A DNA stretch of 64,000 nt from UBA1422 sp963676385 (GTDB lineage Bacteria; Bacillota; Clostridia; Peptostreptococcales; Anaerovoracaceae): the NCBI GenBank assembly GCA_963676385.2, contig CAXXMM010000007.1, positions 113,169 to 177,168 on the forward strand. Reading direction: 5' to 3'. Below the pieces are notes generated by a model. It saw only the letters and a list, made by a program, of their open reading frames with translations, did no database searches and had not been told where the DNA came from. The position numbers and the translations under genes are program-made. Positions 43,484-51,430 of the stretch are shown one piece after another; position 1 is the stretch's first letter, and the number at the start of each line of letters is the position of its first letter.

Positions 43484-43978
43484 ATGAGTTTTTATGAGTA
43501 TGTCCAAAGTCCCGTGGGACCGATTAAAATAATAGCAGATCGAGATGGCATAACGGAAGTCTATTTTTGTGGTCAATCGGACGAAACCATTACTGCGTAT
43601 TTCCGCTCCAAACCGGAGGAAACCGGAAATGCCATTACCCATGCAGCTGCTCGGCAGCTAACCGAATATTTTGCAGGAAAGCGTAAGGAATTTGACCTTC
43701 CTTTGGCGCCGGTAGGCACGGCTTTCCAGAAAAAAGTTTGGGATGGTCTATGCAAAATTCCATATGGAACGGCCAAGACTTACGGGGATGTGGCAAGTGC
43801 CATCGGAAAGAAAAAAGCTTATCGAGCGGTAGGCGGTGCCAACGGCAAGAATCCAATCAGCATCATTATTCCCTGCCATCGAGTCATTGCCGCCGGTGGA
43901 AAATTAGGGGGCTATTCCGGAGGCCTTCCGTTGAAAGAATTCCTCCTGAATTTAGAAGGAATTCCATATAAGAAGTAG
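43484..43978 (+). CDS. ogt: Methylated-DNA-protein cysteine methyltransferase
   Basis: A 164-residue suicide repair protein that takes the methyl group from O6-methylguanine. The active site is IIIPCHRVIAAGG with the acceptor cysteine; GTAFQKKVWDGLCKIPYG and KTYGDVASAIGKKKAYRAVG supply the helix-turn-helix and arginine finger. The ATG at 43484 (MSFYEYV) is nine bases after GGAGG; one two codons earlier is too close. The gene is divergent from metG and convergent with purD. Confidence 0.95.
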   Translation: MSFYEYVQSPVGPIKIIADRDGITEVYFCGQSDETITAYFRSKPEETGNAITHAAARQLTEYFAGKRKEFDLPLAPVGTAFQKKVWDGLCKIPYGTAKTYGDVASAIGKKKAYRAVGGANGKNPISIIIPCHRVIAAGGKLGGYSGGLPLKEFLLNLEGIPYKK

Positions 43979-43989
43979 CTTTTGAGCGT

Positions 43990-44063
43990 CTAAGATGTGG
44001 GGTTTGTTGGAAATAATATTTTCCGACAGTTTCATATGATTCCCCCCCTCATCTTATTTTTTA
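43990..44063 (+). terminator. Terminator between ogt and purD
   Basis: Outer AAGATGTGGGG pairs with a CCCC...CATCTT arm, and an inner TGTTGGAAA/TTTTCCGACA stem lies in between. TTATTTTTTA follows on the plus strand. It sits between two convergent genes, and its right end overlaps the purD stop. Confidence 0.6.
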
Positions 44064-45394
44064 TGAATCAGCCCAATATCTTTTCGGTATTGACAGCCTG
44101 CGAAGTGGATTTTTTCCACGGCTTCGTAGGCTTTTTTTCTTGCTTGGTCATGGGTTTCTCCCAAAGCGGTAACGCCAAGAACACGACCGCCGGACGTAAC
44201 AACATCCGTTGTATTCGGGGTTTTTCCAAATGCTGTCCCGGCGTGAAATACCAGCACATCCTGTTCCACATTGAGATTTTTCGTAGTCTGATTAAAATCG
44301 GATTTCCCAATGGGTTGATCATAGGTGGCTTCCATCTCCTCCAGTCCGACGATGGGAACGCCTTTTGGATATGCCCCTGGATAGCCCTCTGATGCCAATA
44401 CCACACAGACCGCCCGTTTGGGGTTCCACTTCAGGTGAATGTCAGACAGTCTGTTATCGCAAACCGCCAGAAATACCTCCAGTAAGTCGTTTTCCATTCT
44501 GGGAAGCACTGACTGGGTTTCCGGGTCACCAAAGCGATTGTTAAACTCAATGACTTTTGGCCCTTTTTCTGAAATCATTAAACCAATAAACAACACTCCT
44601 TGAAAATCCAAACCATCTGCCTGAAATCCGGCCAAGGTTGGATTCAGGATTTCCTCCCGTATTTGAGTTTCCAATGCTTCGTCAAAAACGAGAGATGGGG
44701 AGTAAGATCCCATGCCCCCGGTATTCGGCCCCAAATCATCATCAAATATCCGTTTATAGTCCTGAGCAGACGCCATGGGCAAAATGGTGTTATGATCCAC
44801 AAAGCAAAGCATGGATGCTTCAATACCGGTTAGGAATTCTTCCACAACGACTTTGTCTCCCGCCGCGCCAAATACACGAGACCCCATCATTTCTTCAATA
44901 GCCGCTTCTGCCTGTTCCTTGGTTTCCGCAATGACCACACCTTTTCCTGCGGCCAACCCATCCGCCTTCAGAACCATGGGGAACCCGTAGATACCAATAT
45001 TCGCCAACAAGGTCTCTTTGTTGGTAAACTCCTGATATTTTGCCGTGGGAATCCGGTGACGAGCCAAAAAGCTTTTGGTAAAGGACTTGCTGGCCTCCAA
45101 GCGAGCACAACTTTTGTTGGGTCCAAAGGCTCGAATGCCCTCTGCCAAAAGTCGGTCCACAATACCCATTGCCAAAGGGACTTCCGGTCCGATGACCGCC
45201 AAGTCAATTTTTTCCGCCTTGGCAAAAGAGCAAATTTCTTCAATATCTTCAGCGCCAATGTCAACGCACCAAGCATCTCTTGCAATGCCCGGGTTGCCCG
45301 GCGCACAGTACAACTGAGAAATGTCCTTGCTTTGTGCCAGTTTCCATACAATGGCATGTTCCCGTCCGCCACCGCCTACAACAAGTACTTTCAT
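44054..45394 (-). CDS. purD: Phosphoribosylamine-glycine ligase
   Basis: A 446-residue ATP-grasp enzyme forming GAR from phosphoribosylamine and glycine (second step of purine synthesis). MKVLVVGGGGREHAIVWKL is the N-terminus, then GPEVPLAMGIVDRLL, GFPMVLKADGLAAGKGVVIA (ATP-binding loop), FNNRFGDPETQ and the C-terminal GGRVLGVTALG. The ATG at 45394 matches the family start; another ATG five codons earlier is possible. It is the last gene of the purine operon, about 85 bp after purH. Confidence 0.97.
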   Translation of the reverse strand: MKVLVVGGGGREHAIVWKLAQSKDISQLYCAPGNPGIARDAWCVDIGAEDIEEICSFAKAEKIDLAVIGPEVPLAMGIVDRLLAEGIRAFGPNKSCARLEASKSFTKSFLARHRIPTAKYQEFTNKETLLANIGIYGFPMVLKADGLAAGKGVVIAETKEQAEAAIEEMMGSRVFGAAGDKVVVEEFLTGIEASMLCFVDHNTILPMASAQDYKRIFDDDLGPNTGGMGSYSPSLVFDEALETQIREEILNPTLAGFQADGLDFQGVLFIGLMISEKGPKVIEFNNRFGDPETQSVLPRMENDLLEVFLAVCDNRLSDIHLKWNPKRAVCVVLASEGYPGAYPKGVPIVGLEEMEATYDQPIGKSDFNQTTKNLNVEQDVLVFHAGTAFGKTPNTTDVVTSGGRVLGVTALGETHDQARKKAYEAVEKIHFAGCQYRKDIGLIHKK

Positions 45395-45478
45395 AGAGTT
45401 TCCTTTCATTTATGTATACCGTATGTGAATCCCATCTGTATCTACCCTTTTTATACCATGTGTATATAGTTTGGGTTG

Positions 45479-47086
45479 CTAGTGTTTAAAGTGTCGGGTT
45501 CCGGTAAAGACCATGGCAATCCCCAACTCATTGGCTTTGTCGATGGACTCTTGATCCCGCATGGAACCGCCGGGCTGGATAATGGCAACTGCCCCGGCGC
45601 CCGCCGCCTCTGTCACACAATCATCAAAGGGGAAGAAGGCGTCGGATGCCATCACGCAGCCTTTCATATCGTAATTGCACTGCCTGATGGCGTTCTTCAC
45701 TGCCCAGATTCGATTGGTTTGACCCGGACCGATGGCAATGGTCTGTCCATCTTTCACAAATACAATTCCGTTGGACTTCACATGCTTTACCACCTTCATG
45801 GCCATTTCCATATCTGCCATTTGTGCTTCTGTGGGTGTTGCTTTCGTAACACATTCCAGTTTTTCCTTATTGTACAAGGCGTCGTCAGCGTTTTGAACCA
45901 AAAGACCGCCACTGACTTTCTTTAAGTCAACTCTGGACCCCGTTGGTTTTCCTCCTATATCGTCTAATTGCAATAGGCGAACATTTGGCTTCTTCGTTAG
46001 AATTTCCAATGCCTCCGGAGAGAAGCCCGGTGCCAAAATAATTTCCACAAATATTTTGCCGATTTCTTCTGCTGTATTTTTATCAACCGGATGACTCAAG
46101 GCAACAATGCCGCCATAGATGGAAACCGGATCGCAATCATGGGCTTTTTGGTACGCCTCTACCAACGTTTCCCCTGTGGCCACGCCACAAGGATTGGCAT
46201 GCTTCACCGCAACCACTGCAGGTTTGCAACAATCATTCCCTGCCCCGGCTCCGTCACAACAGCCGGTTTCATTTTGTCCACAGGCAAATTCTTTTAGGCA
46301 TTCCAATGCGCCGTTGGCATCATTAATGTTGTTGTAGGATAGTTCTTTGCCATGGAGTTGAACGGCATTGACCAAAGCACCGCTGTAAGGTCGGATTTCC
46401 TTGTAATACGTCCCTTGCTGATGGGAATTTTCCCCATACCGAAGGGTTTGAATTTTTTCAAAGGTCAAGGTCATCTGGTCCGGCATGGACTCTTGTATTT
46501 TGGATGCCAGATATTCTGCAATCATGGCGTCATACGCGGCGGTATGTCGGAACACTTTTAATGCCAACCGGTACCGTGTCTCTTGGGGTACTGAATTGAT
46601 TCCCGGGTTTTGATTGGACTTCAAATCGTCTATCACCGAATTGTAATCTGCCGGGTCGCACAGGACAATGACGCCACTGTGATTTTTAGCGGAAGACCGA
46701 AGCATAGCAGGTCCGCCGATGTCAATGTTTTCGATGGCTTCGGCCAAGGTCACATCCGGTTTCATAATGGTAGCCTTAAAAGGGTACAGATTAATAGCTA
46801 CAATATCGATGGGGGCAATCCCCAAGGTGCGAATCTGCTCCATATGATCCGGTAAGTCCCGGCGGGCCAGAATGCCGCCATGAACTGCCGGGTGTAATGT
46901 TTTGACCCGACCATCCAGGCATTCTGGAAACCCGGTGATTTGATCAATGGGAATCACCGGGATTTTGGCCTCCGACAAAACTTTGTAGGTCCCGCCGGTG
47001 GAAATAATTTCTACGTTTAATGCTGCAAGACTTCTTGCAAATTCAACTACACCTGTTTTGTCCGATACGCTGATTAGTGCTCTCAT
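45479..47086 (-). CDS. purH: Bifunctional AICAR transformylase/IMP cyclohydrolase
   Basis: A 535-residue enzyme for the last two steps to IMP. The cyclohydrolase half has ALISVSDKTGVVEFARSL, DGRVKTLHPAVHGGILAR and NIDIGGPAMLRSSAKNH. The transformylase half has LRYGENSHQQGTYY, KHANPCGVA and DAFFPFDD. Near residues 268-288 (about 46220-46283) a Cys-rich insert (GQNETGCCDGAGAGNDCC) interrupts the run that normally leads straight to PAVVAVKHANPCG. The gene is 9 bp after purF. Confidence 0.96.
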   Translation of the reverse strand: MRALISVSDKTGVVEFARSLAALNVEIISTGGTYKVLSEAKIPVIPIDQITGFPECLDGRVKTLHPAVHGGILARRDLPDHMEQIRTLGIAPIDIVAINLYPFKATIMKPDVTLAEAIENIDIGGPAMLRSSAKNHSGVIVLCDPADYNSVIDDLKSNQNPGINSVPQETRYRLALKVFRHTAAYDAMIAEYLASKIQESMPDQMTLTFEKIQTLRYGENSHQQGTYYKEIRPYSGALVNAVQLHGKELSYNNINDANGALECLKEFACGQNETGCCDGAGAGNDCCKPAVVAVKHANPCGVATGETLVEAYQKAHDCDPVSIYGGIVALSHPVDKNTAEEIGKIFVEIILAPGFSPEALEILTKKPNVRLLQLDDIGGKPTGSRVDLKKVSGGLLVQNADDALYNKEKLECVTKATPTEAQMADMEMAMKVVKHVKSNGIVFVKDGQTIAIGPGQTNRIWAVKNAIRQCNYDMKGCVMASDAFFPFDDCVTEAAGAGAVAIIQPGGSMRDQESIDKANELGIAMVFTGTRHFKH

Positions 47087-47095
47087 GGGTTCCTC

Positions 47096-48520
47096 CTATT
47101 CCATGCCATTCCAACAGTAGGTGCACAGCTTGCAAGGATCCACATCTACTGCCTTAATTAAATCTTCCAGCGCTTGATAGCGGAGGGAGTCAAAACCGAG
47201 AGTTTCCCGGATTTTTTCTACCAACACATCGTGTTTTTTTGTTGTACTTTCTGCATATTCTGCCAGTACATCTTCCGGAATTTCCTGCTCCGGCGTTAAC
47301 CCTTCCAACTCCCGGATGGCCCTTCGTGCAATCAGTTCATTGTCACTGATTGATCTGCTGAAGTTTAGGTACTTGCATCCATACATAATAGGCGGACAAG
47401 CAGAGCGAACATGAATTTCCTTTGCTCCGTTTTCTGTCAAGTAACTGACAGTGTCTCGCAGTTGGGTTCCTCTGACGATGGAATCATCCACCAATACAAA
47501 CCGTTTCCCCTTGATAATTTGGAAAACCGGCACCAATTTCATTTTTGCAATCAATTCTCTGGCTTTTTGGTTTTGGGGCATAAAACTTCTGGGCCAGGTA
47601 GGGGTATATTTAATTAAAGGTCTCGCGTATGGAATCTTAGATCCATTGGCATAACCCAGGGCATGAGCAATTCCACTATCCGGCACACCGGCCACATAGT
47701 CCACATCTAAGTTTTCATCCCCTTCCGCAATGATGGCACCATTTCTGTTTCGCACCAGCTCCACGTTTTGCCCCTCATAAATAGAAGGGGTATACCCAAA
47801 GTAGGACCACAGGAAAGTGCAAATTCGCATTTTCTCTCCGGGAGGCACAACGGTTTTTTCTTCATCTGCAGTAAGAAATGCAATTTCTCCGGGCCCCAGT
47901 TCCCGCTTAAATTTATATCCTATATTGATAAATGCAAAGGATTCCGATGCGGCACAATAACTGTCCTTTGCCTTTTTGCCGATAATAAGAGGGGTTCTCC
48001 CATATTTGTCTCTGGCTGCATATAGCCCATCTTTGGTTAAAATTAAAATGGTCATGGATCCATCAATCCGATCTTGAGCAATTCGAATGCCTTCTACAAT
48101 ACTCCTCCCCATGGACACCAAGGCCGCCACCATTTCAGTACTATTGATTCGACCGCCGCCGCTGGCCATAAATTGGCCGTACCCTTTTGCCAGCAGTTCC
48201 TGGGCAAGCTCTTTCTTATTGTTGATTCTTCCCACCGTAGCAATGGCATATTCTCCTTGACTGCTAAAAATGGTCAAAGGTTGTGGGTCCCCGTCACTAA
48301 TGGAACCCAACCCGGCCACACCGTTCATTTCTCCGATTTCATCTTCAAATTTGCTTCGAAAAGGAGAGTTCTCAATGTTGTGAATGGACCGATTAAATCC
48401 CTCTCCCTCCAAAATACACATGCCGCCTTTTTTTGTCCCCAGGTGGGAGTGATAGTCTGTACCAAAAAACACATCTACTACACAATCATTTTTTGATACG
48501 ACGCCAAATATTCCGCCCAT
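47096..48520 (-). CDS. purF: PurF-like amidophosphoribosyltransferase lacking the catalytic Cys
   Basis: A 474-residue protein with the PRPP loop VLVDDSIVRGTQLRD and other phosphoribosyltransferase blocks (CPPIMYGCKYLNFSRS, YTPTWPRSFMPQNQKARELI). In normal PurF the mature protein begins with Cys (CGIFG); here it is MGGIFGVVSK, so glycine (codon GGC) sits at that site. The usual NGN motif of the glutaminase is also absent (TVGRINNKKEL). A related Cys-less PurF branch occurs in Clostridia and Bacteroidetes. It may use free ammonia or a separate amidotransferase. It lies in the purine operon between purN and purH, where normal purF would be. No second purF is in the window. Confidence 0.85.
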   Translation of the reverse strand: MGGIFGVVSKNDCVVDVFFGTDYHSHLGTKKGGMCILEGEGFNRSIHNIENSPFRSKFEDEIGEMNGVAGLGSISDGDPQPLTIFSSQGEYAIATVGRINNKKELAQELLAKGYGQFMASGGGRINSTEMVAALVSMGRSIVEGIRIAQDRIDGSMTILILTKDGLYAARDKYGRTPLIIGKKAKDSYCAASESFAFINIGYKFKRELGPGEIAFLTADEEKTVVPPGEKMRICTFLWSYFGYTPSIYEGQNVELVRNRNGAIIAEGDENLDVDYVAGVPDSGIAHALGYANGSKIPYARPLIKYTPTWPRSFMPQNQKARELIAKMKLVPVFQIIKGKRFVLVDDSIVRGTQLRDTVSYLTENGAKEIHVRSACPPIMYGCKYLNFSRSISDNELIARRAIRELEGLTPEQEIPEDVLAEYAESTTKKHDVLVEKIRETLGFDSLRYQALEDLIKAVDVDPCKLCTYCWNGME

Positions 48521-48521
48521 T

Positions 48522-49124
48522 TTATTGTTTCCTTTCTATTTCATCAACTAGCTGCCTTACTGCAACCGGCAATATCTTGTGTTCAACCGCTAGCACCCGC
48601 TGTGCCAAAATTTCAGGGGTATCCCCCTGAAGGACAGGAACCCGTTCCTGCACCAATATTTTTCCAGTATCCACTCCTTCATCCACCAAATGAACTGTGG
48701 CGCCGCTTTCCTTTTCTCCGGATTCAATGACAGATTGATGCACACGAATCCCATACATTCCTTTGCCGCAATGCTTTGGAATCAAAGAAGGATGGATATT
48801 GACAATTCTCCCGGGGTAAGCTTCCACCACTTGGGAAGAAAGCACTTTCATATACCCTGCCAACACCACCATGTCCGTGGATACGGATTGAAGAGCACCT
48901 AAAATCGCTTCATTACGTTTGCCCAAATCCGGAAAGTGATTTTGATCAATCACCGTAGACAAAACCCCATGATTTGCTGCACGGGCTAAAGCAAATGCGT
49001 CTTTTCGACTTGAAATGACCTGAACAATTTTTCCCTTTCCCAGTTCCCCTGCGTCCTGAGCATCCAGAAGTGCCTGCAAATTGCTGCCACCTCCGGATAC
49101 CAACACTGATATCCTAATACTCAT
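48522..49124 (-). CDS. purN: Phosphoribosylglycinamide formyltransferase
   Basis: A 200-residue folate-dependent enzyme converting GAR to FGAR. RISVLVSGGGSNLQALLD and the catalytic region VLAGYMKVL, RIVNIHPSLIPKHCGKGMYG and GATVHLVDEGVDTGKIL are all present (His and Asp of the active site in these blocks; the usual Asn is in the NIHPSL motif). The ATG at 49124 overlaps the end of purM by 11 bases, so the two are coupled. Confidence 0.96.
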   Translation of the reverse strand: MSIRISVLVSGGGSNLQALLDAQDAGELGKGKIVQVISSRKDAFALARAANHGVLSTVIDQNHFPDLGKRNEAILGALQSVSTDMVVLAGYMKVLSSQVVEAYPGRIVNIHPSLIPKHCGKGMYGIRVHQSVIESGEKESGATVHLVDEGVDTGKILVQERVPVLQGDTPEILAQRVLAVEHKILPVAVRQLVDEIERKQ

Positions 49125-50190
49125 CAATCATAACCCTTTTTTCCGAAGTCACCACTTCACCGATGATATAGGCTTCTTCTCCCACGGCTTCCAAGTCTGC
49201 AATTAACGCCTCCCCATCCCCGGCATCCACAAACATCATCAAACCGATGCCCATGTTGAAGGTATGAAACATTTCACTACTGTCAATGTTTCCATAACTC
49301 CGAATCAAATTGAATATTTCCGGAACCGGCCAGGTGGGACTTTGAAAAGAGGCGCCCAGACCTTTGGGCAAGATTCGAGGGACATTTTCATAAAATCCAC
49401 CACCGGTGATATGGGCAACCCCATGAATGTCATAGTCTTTAAAAACAGCATCACAGGCCTTTGCATAGATTTTAGTCGGCCGCAGCAACGCCTCGCCAAT
49501 GGACTCTTCCAGTTCTTCCATATAGTGCTTCACGCCAAATCCCAATTTGTCAAAAAACAATTTTCTTGCCAAAGAATACCCGTTGCTGTGAAGTCCGCTA
49601 GAGGACAGTCCCACAATGACATCCCCTTCTTTGATTTTTTCTCCGGTGATGATTTTGTGTCGATCAACCAATCCTACACAAAAGCCGGCCATGTCATATT
49701 CCCCGTCTTCATAAAACCCTGGCATCTCGGCGGTTTCTCCCCCAACCAACGCACATCCTGATTGAAGGCATCCTTCCGTAACGCCACTGACAATATCCGA
49801 AATCTTTTCTGCCGAAACCTTACCGGTTGCCACATAATCAAGAAAAAACAAGGGTTTCGCTCCCTGACACAGAATATCGTTAACACACATGGCCACACAA
49901 TCAATACCCACAGTATCGTGGCGATTCATCATAAATGCCAGTTTCAACTTGGTACCTACTCCGTCGGTGCCGCTGACCAACACCGGTTCTTCTATGCCTT
50001 CCATAGGCAGTTTGTACAGACTGCCAAAACTACCTAATCCGGTAAGCACATTTCGGTCAAAGGTTTTACGGACATGTTGTTTCATCAAGGCCACTGCCCG
50101 TTCCCCTTCTTTGGTATCCACTCCGGCCTCTTTGTAGGTCAGGGGTGCATCTTTTCCGGATTCCGCCGGGGTATTATAATCGTAGGTCAT
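49114..50190 (-). CDS. purM: Phosphoribosylformylglycinamidine cyclo-ligase
   Basis: A 358-residue AIR synthase. TYKEAGVDTKEGERAV, VSGTDGVGTKLKLAFMM, DCVAMCVNDILCQGAKPLFF and GGETAEMPGFYEDGEYDMAG mark the PurM fold with its ATP and FGAM sites; HITGGGFYENVPRIL is the C-domain signature. It lies 5 bp after purC. Confidence 0.97.
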   Translation of the reverse strand: MTYDYNTPAESGKDAPLTYKEAGVDTKEGERAVALMKQHVRKTFDRNVLTGLGSFGSLYKLPMEGIEEPVLVSGTDGVGTKLKLAFMMNRHDTVGIDCVAMCVNDILCQGAKPLFFLDYVATGKVSAEKISDIVSGVTEGCLQSGCALVGGETAEMPGFYEDGEYDMAGFCVGLVDRHKIITGEKIKEGDVIVGLSSSGLHSNGYSLARKLFFDKLGFGVKHYMEELEESIGEALLRPTKIYAKACDAVFKDYDIHGVAHITGGGFYENVPRILPKGLGASFQSPTWPVPEIFNLIRSYGNIDSSEMFHTFNMGIGLMMFVDAGDGEALIADLEAVGEEAYIIGEVVTSEKRVMIDEY

Positions 50191-50195
50191 CTTAT

Positions 50196-50927
50196 CTACT
50201 TTCCCTTCACTCTTTCCAAAACGGCTTGATACGTTTCTTCCACATTGCCCAAATCTCTTCTGAATCGATCTTTGTCCATTTTTTCATTGGTCTTTACATC
50301 CCAGAGCCTGCAGGTGTCCGGTGATATTTCATCGGCCAAAATAATATCTCCCGGTTCGTCATCATCATCACCCACCAAGCATTTTCCGAATTCGATTTTG
50401 AAGTCGATGAGTTTCAAGCCCTTTTCCAAGAAAAATTCTTTCAACGCATCGTTTATCATGAAGGCATACCCTCGAATGGTGGCCAATTCTTCCACAGTGG
50501 CCAATTCTAAAGCGAGAATATGATCATCATTAATCAGTGGATCTCCCAACTCGTCATTTTTGTAACTGAACTCCAATATGGTCTTTGCCAGATGCGTACC
50601 CTCTTCAACCCCATACCGTTTGGAAAAGCTGCCTGCGGCGACATTTCGAATAATAACTTCCAGAGGTAAGATTTTTACTGCTCGAACCAAAGTCTCCGTG
50701 GGGCTGATTTGTTCCACAAAGTGGGTGGGAATTCCCTTGGTTTCCAACACATTAAAGATAATGTTAGTCATGGTGTTATTCACCACGCTTTTCCCTGCAA
50801 TTTGACCCTTCTTTTCTCCGTTAAATGCAGTGGCATCATCTTTGTATTCCACAATCAAATACCCTGGATCTTCTGTGCGATATACTTTTTTTGCTTTACC
50901 CTCATACATTAATTCTAGTTTTTCCAT
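50196..50927 (-). CDS. purC: Phosphoribosylaminoimidazole-succinocarboxamide synthase
   Basis: A 243-residue SAICAR synthetase. MYEGKAKKVYRTEDPGYLI, YKDDATAFNGEKKGQIAGKS, PLEVIIRNVAAGSFSKRYG, LIDFKIEFGK and DEISPDTCRLWD are the ATP-, CAIR- and aspartate-binding blocks of the family. It begins one base after the purE stop in the same strand direction, and purM follows. Confidence 0.97.
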   Translation of the reverse strand: MEKLELMYEGKAKKVYRTEDPGYLIVEYKDDATAFNGEKKGQIAGKSVVNNTMTNIIFNVLETKGIPTHFVEQISPTETLVRAVKILPLEVIIRNVAAGSFSKRYGVEEGTHLAKTILEFSYKNDELGDPLINDDHILALELATVEELATIRGYAFMINDALKEFFLEKGLKLIDFKIEFGKCLVGDDDDEPGDIILADEISPDTCRLWDVKTNEKMDKDRFRRDLGNVEETYQAVLERVKGK

Positions 50928-51416
50928 TTATTTTTCCTCCTTCCCAAAAGCCTCATCTAATGCGATGATGTCTTGTTCCATTTTTACTTTATATTGCCTT
51001 ATGGCATCCCGCAGTTGGGGATATTTGATACTCAACATTTGCACCGCCAATAGGGCTGCATTCTCCGCGCCATCGATGGCTACGGTGGCTACCGGAACTC
51101 CTTTTGGCATCTGCACCACAGAAAGGAGGGAATCCAGTCCGTCCAAAGTGCTTGATTTCATAGGTAATCCAATGACCGGCAACGGGGTGGTGGCCGCCAA
51201 AACTCCAGCTAGATGTGCGGCTTTGCCTGCGGCGGCGATGATGACTTCAATCCCTTCTGCCTCTGCTGCTGCTGCAAATTTTTCTGCAACTTTGGGGGTT
51301 CTGTGAGCCGAAATAATCCGGGTTTCATAAGGTATGCCAAATTCTTTTAAAATAGATTCTCCTTTTTGCACAACCCCATAGTCTGACTTGCTTCCCATAA
51401 CAATCGCAACTTTCAT
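50928..51416 (-). CDS. purE: N5-CAIR mutase/AIR carboxylase
   Basis: A 162-residue PurE. VAIVMGSKSDYGVVQKG, RIISAHRTPKVAEKFA and IIAAAGKAAHLAGVLAA are the core. The classic N5-CAIR mutase (class I) pattern has GSxSDWxxM and AGxAAHLPGM; here SDYGVVQKG and AHLAGVL are closer to the class II type that fixes CO2 directly on AIR. The absence of purK from the operon fits direct carboxylation. It lies 14 bp after purL. Confidence 0.93.
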   Translation of the reverse strand: MKVAIVMGSKSDYGVVQKGESILKEFGIPYETRIISAHRTPKVAEKFAAAAEAEGIEVIIAAAGKAAHLAGVLAATTPLPVIGLPMKSSTLDGLDSLLSVVQMPKGVPVATVAIDGAENAALLAVQMLSIKYPQLRDAIRQYKVKMEQDIIALDEAFGKEEK

Positions 51417-51430
51417 GTATGCTTCCTCCT

